DNA from: Pseudosulfitobacter pseudonitzschiae
GTDB lineage: Bacteria > Pseudomonadota > Alphaproteobacteria > Rhodobacterales > Rhodobacteraceae
NCBI RefSeq assembly: GCF_900129395.1
Contig: NZ_FQVP01000003.1
Span: 496,001-560,000 of the forward strand
DNA: 64,000 nt
Direction of reading: 5' to 3'
In this document: positions 62,145-64,000 of the stretch, in pieces
Layout of the letters: each line of letters opens with the position of its first letter
Numbering within the stretch: the first letter of the stretch is position 1
Notes under the pieces: generated by a model
What the model was told of the DNA's origin: nothing
Databases searched by the model: none
The model's input: only the letters and a program-made list of their open reading frames with translations
Position numbers and translations under genes: made by a program

Positions 62145-64000
62145 TCAAATTCCCTGCGCCGCCTCCAGTTCCGATTGCAGCCGGGCCTCTTCATGTGCCT
62201 TGGGCGTGGCAAAGCGGGCCAGCAGCAGATAGGCCACCGGTGTGAGGTACAGCGTCGACAGCGTCGCCATCCCCAGCCCGCCGACAATGACCCAGCCCAG
62301 AGCCTCGCGCGCCTCGGCGCCTGCGCCTGCGGACAGGATCAGCGGAATGCCCCCCACCACGGTCGAGGTCATGGTCATCATCACGGGCCGCAACCGGATG
62401 GTCGAGGCATTCAGGATCGCGTCGTGCACGCTGTCGCCCTTGTCGCGCAGCTGATTGGCAAATTCGACGATCAGAATCCCGTTCTTGGCCATGATCCCGA
62501 TCAGCATCACCAATCCGATCTGGCTGTAGACGTTCAGGCTTTGCCCCGTCAGCAACAGCGCAAAGACCGCACAGGCCAGCCCAAGCGGCACCGTCGCCAT
62601 CACGACCACTGCCGAAATAAAGCTTTCGAATTGCGCGGCCAGCACCAGGAACACCACGAGGATGGCAAAGCCGAAGGTGAGGAAGATGCCAGAATTGGTC
62701 TGGTCCAGCGTCGCCGCTTCGGCCAGCGGCACGATGCGGTTGCTTTCGGCCAGAACCTCGTCGCCAATGGCGCGCACCTCGGCCAGCGCATCGCCCAGCG
62801 ACAGATCGGGCGTCAACCCCGCCGTCAGCTCGACCGAACGGTTCTGCCCCTCGCGGTCCAATTCGGGGGCAACCGCGCGTTCTTCCAGCGTTACAAAACT
62901 GGCCAGCGGCACCATCAGGTCATTGCCCGACTGGACAAAGATGTTCTCAAGGTCGCGCGGATCGTTCACCGGTGTTGAGGTCGATAGCATCTTCACGTCA
63001 AAGCTTTTGTCGTCGATGAACACTGATCCAACGGTGCGCCCGTCCAACATGGCCTGCAACGCCTGACCCAGCCCGGTGATATCAATCCCCAGGTCGGCGG
63101 CCAGTGCACGGTCGATCTGGACGAACAACTGCGGTTGCGTGCGTTCGTATTCCAGCCGGACCTGCCCCATGTCAGGGTTCTGGCTCAACTGTGCGACCAT
63201 GTCCTCGGCGACCTTGCTCAGCTGGTCATAGCTGTCTCCGGTGATCGCAAAGGCCAGCCCGCGCCCCGCGCCGCGAATGCCCAGCGAATTGGGTTGGATC
63301 GCAAAGGCCCGTACCCCGATGATCCCGCCCAGCTTGCCGTTGATCTCGCTCACAATGTCCTGCTGGCTGCGGGTGCGGTCCTCCCATTTGGCCAGTGTGA
63401 ACACCATGAACCCCCGGTTGTCCGCGCCAAAGCCGGTGATCGAAAACACATTGGTGATCTCGCCGGCCTCTTGCATCGGGGCGACGATGTTTTCGATCTC
63501 GCGCATCTTGCTGCGGGTGTAATCCAGTGACACGCCTTGCGGCGCGGTGACGCTCAGCAAGGCGACGGCACGGTCCTCGGCAGGGGTCAGTTCCTGCCGG
63601 ATGCTGCCCGCCATCATCGCGGCGGTGGCGGCAACAATTGCCGCGATCAGCACGATCACGAACGGCATCGCCAGCGCACCGCGCAGGCTGGTCTCGTAGA
63701 GCTGCATCAAACGGTTGCCCAGCCAGATCATCGGTCCGCGCGCGTTCTGGTCGGGAGCTTTCGTCAACATGCGGCTGGCCAGCACCGGACACAGGCTCAG
63801 CGCCACGACCGATGACAACAGCACCGCCATTGCCAGTGTAAAGCCGAATTCGCGGAACAGCCCGCCCGCCTGTCCGGGCAGGAACGACAGCGGTACGAAC
63901 ACCGCAGCAAGGGTCGCGGTGGTGGTCACGACGGCAAAGAACACCTGTGACGTGCCGTTTACGGCAGCGGCCCGTGGTCCCATGCCGGCCACCCGCTGGC
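62145..64000 (-). CDS. RND-family efflux transporter, C-terminal part (5' end outside window)
   Basis: The last ~617 residues of an AcrB/MexF-type inner-membrane pump (usually about 1,030). It has 'FFAVVTTTATLAAVFVPLSFL', the porter-domain repeat, helix bundle 'IGLVMLIGIMAKNGILIVEFANQL', and the C-terminal 'TPVAYLLLARF'. The reading frame runs through the window edge at 64000, so it is cut by the window and not broken. The proton-relay Asp pair would lie upstream. The exported compounds are unknown. Confidence 0.92.
   Translation of the reverse strand, partial: QRVAGMGPRAAAVNGTSQVFFAVVTTTATLAAVFVPLSFLPGQAGGLFREFGFTLAMAVLLSSVVALSLCPVLASRMLTKAPDQNARGPMIWLGNRLMQLYETSLRGALAMPFVIVLIAAIVAATAAMMAGSIRQELTPAEDRAVALLSVTAPQGVSLDYTRSKMREIENIVAPMQEAGEITNVFSITGFGADNRGFMVFTLAKWEDRTRSQQDIVSEINGKLGGIIGVRAFAIQPNSLGIRGAGRGLAFAITGDSYDQLSKVAEDMVAQLSQNPDMGQVRLEYERTQPQLFVQIDRALAADLGIDITGLGQALQAMLDGRTVGSVFIDDKSFDVKMLSTSTPVNDPRDLENIFVQSGNDLMVPLASFVTLEERAVAPELDREGQNRSVELTAGLTPDLSLGDALAEVRAIGDEVLAESNRIVPLAEAATLDQTNSGIFLTFGFAILVVFLVLAAQFESFISAVVVMATVPLGLACAVFALLLTGQSLNVYSQIGLVMLIGIMAKNGILIVEFANQLRDKGDSVHDAILNASTIRLRPVMMTMTSTVVGGIPLILSAGAGAEAREALGWVIVGGLGMATLSTLYLTPVAYLLLARFATPKAHEEARLQSELEAAQGI

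Noticed and set aside
1-64000. CRISPR array, prophage, rRNA or tRNA genes, replication origin
   Set aside because: No regular spaced repeats, phage structural genes, integrase with attachment sites, rRNA sequence or tRNA cloverleaf was seen on reading. A tRNA-finding program would be needed to exclude tRNAs formally.

Overview
This is a 64 kb stretch of chromosome from an alphaproteobacterium of the Rhodobacteraceae (roseobacter group). The placement rests on several things: high-GC coding sequence throughout; the irr / fabA-fabB-fabI arrangement; the order miaB ... phoH(ybeZ)-ybeY-corC-lnt-metK; aroA-cmk-rpsA-ihfB-lapA-trpF-trpB; a SAM/SAH-type riboswitch directly before metK, a class known mainly from Rhodobacterales; and protocatechuate and glutaryl-CoA catabolic genes. 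I see no rRNA, tRNA, CRISPR array or prophage. No gene-free stretch exceeds 300 bases; the longest, about 290 bases, is between rpsA and ihfB.

Layout. 1-6.7 kb: end of a MATE exporter, a DUF952-DUF1330-pyrD set with overlapping stops and starts, a periplasmic 5'-nucleotidase, a YcaD-like MFS carrier, a YedK/HMCES-type DNA-protein crosslink enzyme and a small cupredoxin-like exported protein. 6.7-15.5 kb: a LysR regulator divergent from glutaryl-CoA dehydrogenase; an SDR-M19 dipeptidase-CIA30 operon whose third gene is split by a complete 1,627-bp IS110/IS1111-type element; then an enolase-superfamily enzyme and a zinc alcohol dehydrogenase. 15.5-21.6 kb: a tight minus-strand run of haloacid dehalogenase, alpha/beta hydrolase, Thr/Ser-type ammonia-lyase, a 51-residue small ORF, pcaD, pcaB and an MFS drug-type exporter, which looks like a catabolic operon. 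21.7-28.5 kb: FKBP isomerase, an rRNA-methyltransferase-like enzyme, fabI-fabB-fabA with divergent irr, PhyH dioxygenase and a glycosyltransferase-like protein. 28.5-36.5 kb: miaB, an OmpA/lipoprotein pair with its own terminator, then phoH-ybeY-corC-lnt and riboswitch-metK. 36.5-48.5 kb: ABM monooxygenase, trmB, an aldehyde dehydrogenase, then the aroA-cmk-rpsA-ihfB-trpFB housekeeping block, with a sulfotransferase-like gene between trpF and trpB. 48.5-64 kb: DUF2237, serine hydrolase, DUF2332, pth, rplY, an MFS carrier, a second sulfotransferase-like gene, an L-lactate dehydrogenase-type flavoprotein, trpA, ychF, a split pqiA-pqiA-pqiB-pqiC operon and the 3' part of an RND exporter running off the end.

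Most notable non-coding features: (i) the SAM/SAH riboswitch that contains the metK ribosome binding site; (ii) the IS1111-type element, with subterminal inverted repeats placed symmetrically 7 bases from each end and a structured ~200-base non-coding segment downstream of the transposase, where a target-guiding (bridge/seek) RNA is expected; (iii) at least seven copies of a family of intergenic repeats combining a T-rich head, an AT-rich core and GC hairpins; (iv) a dyad over the -35 of the irr promoter; (v) a 51-codon gene coupled to pcaD. Nothing here proves a wholly new defence or metabolic system. The best candidates for undescribed biology are the paired GC-HW-DDG-EGY proteins between miaB and phoH and the small ORF in the pca run.
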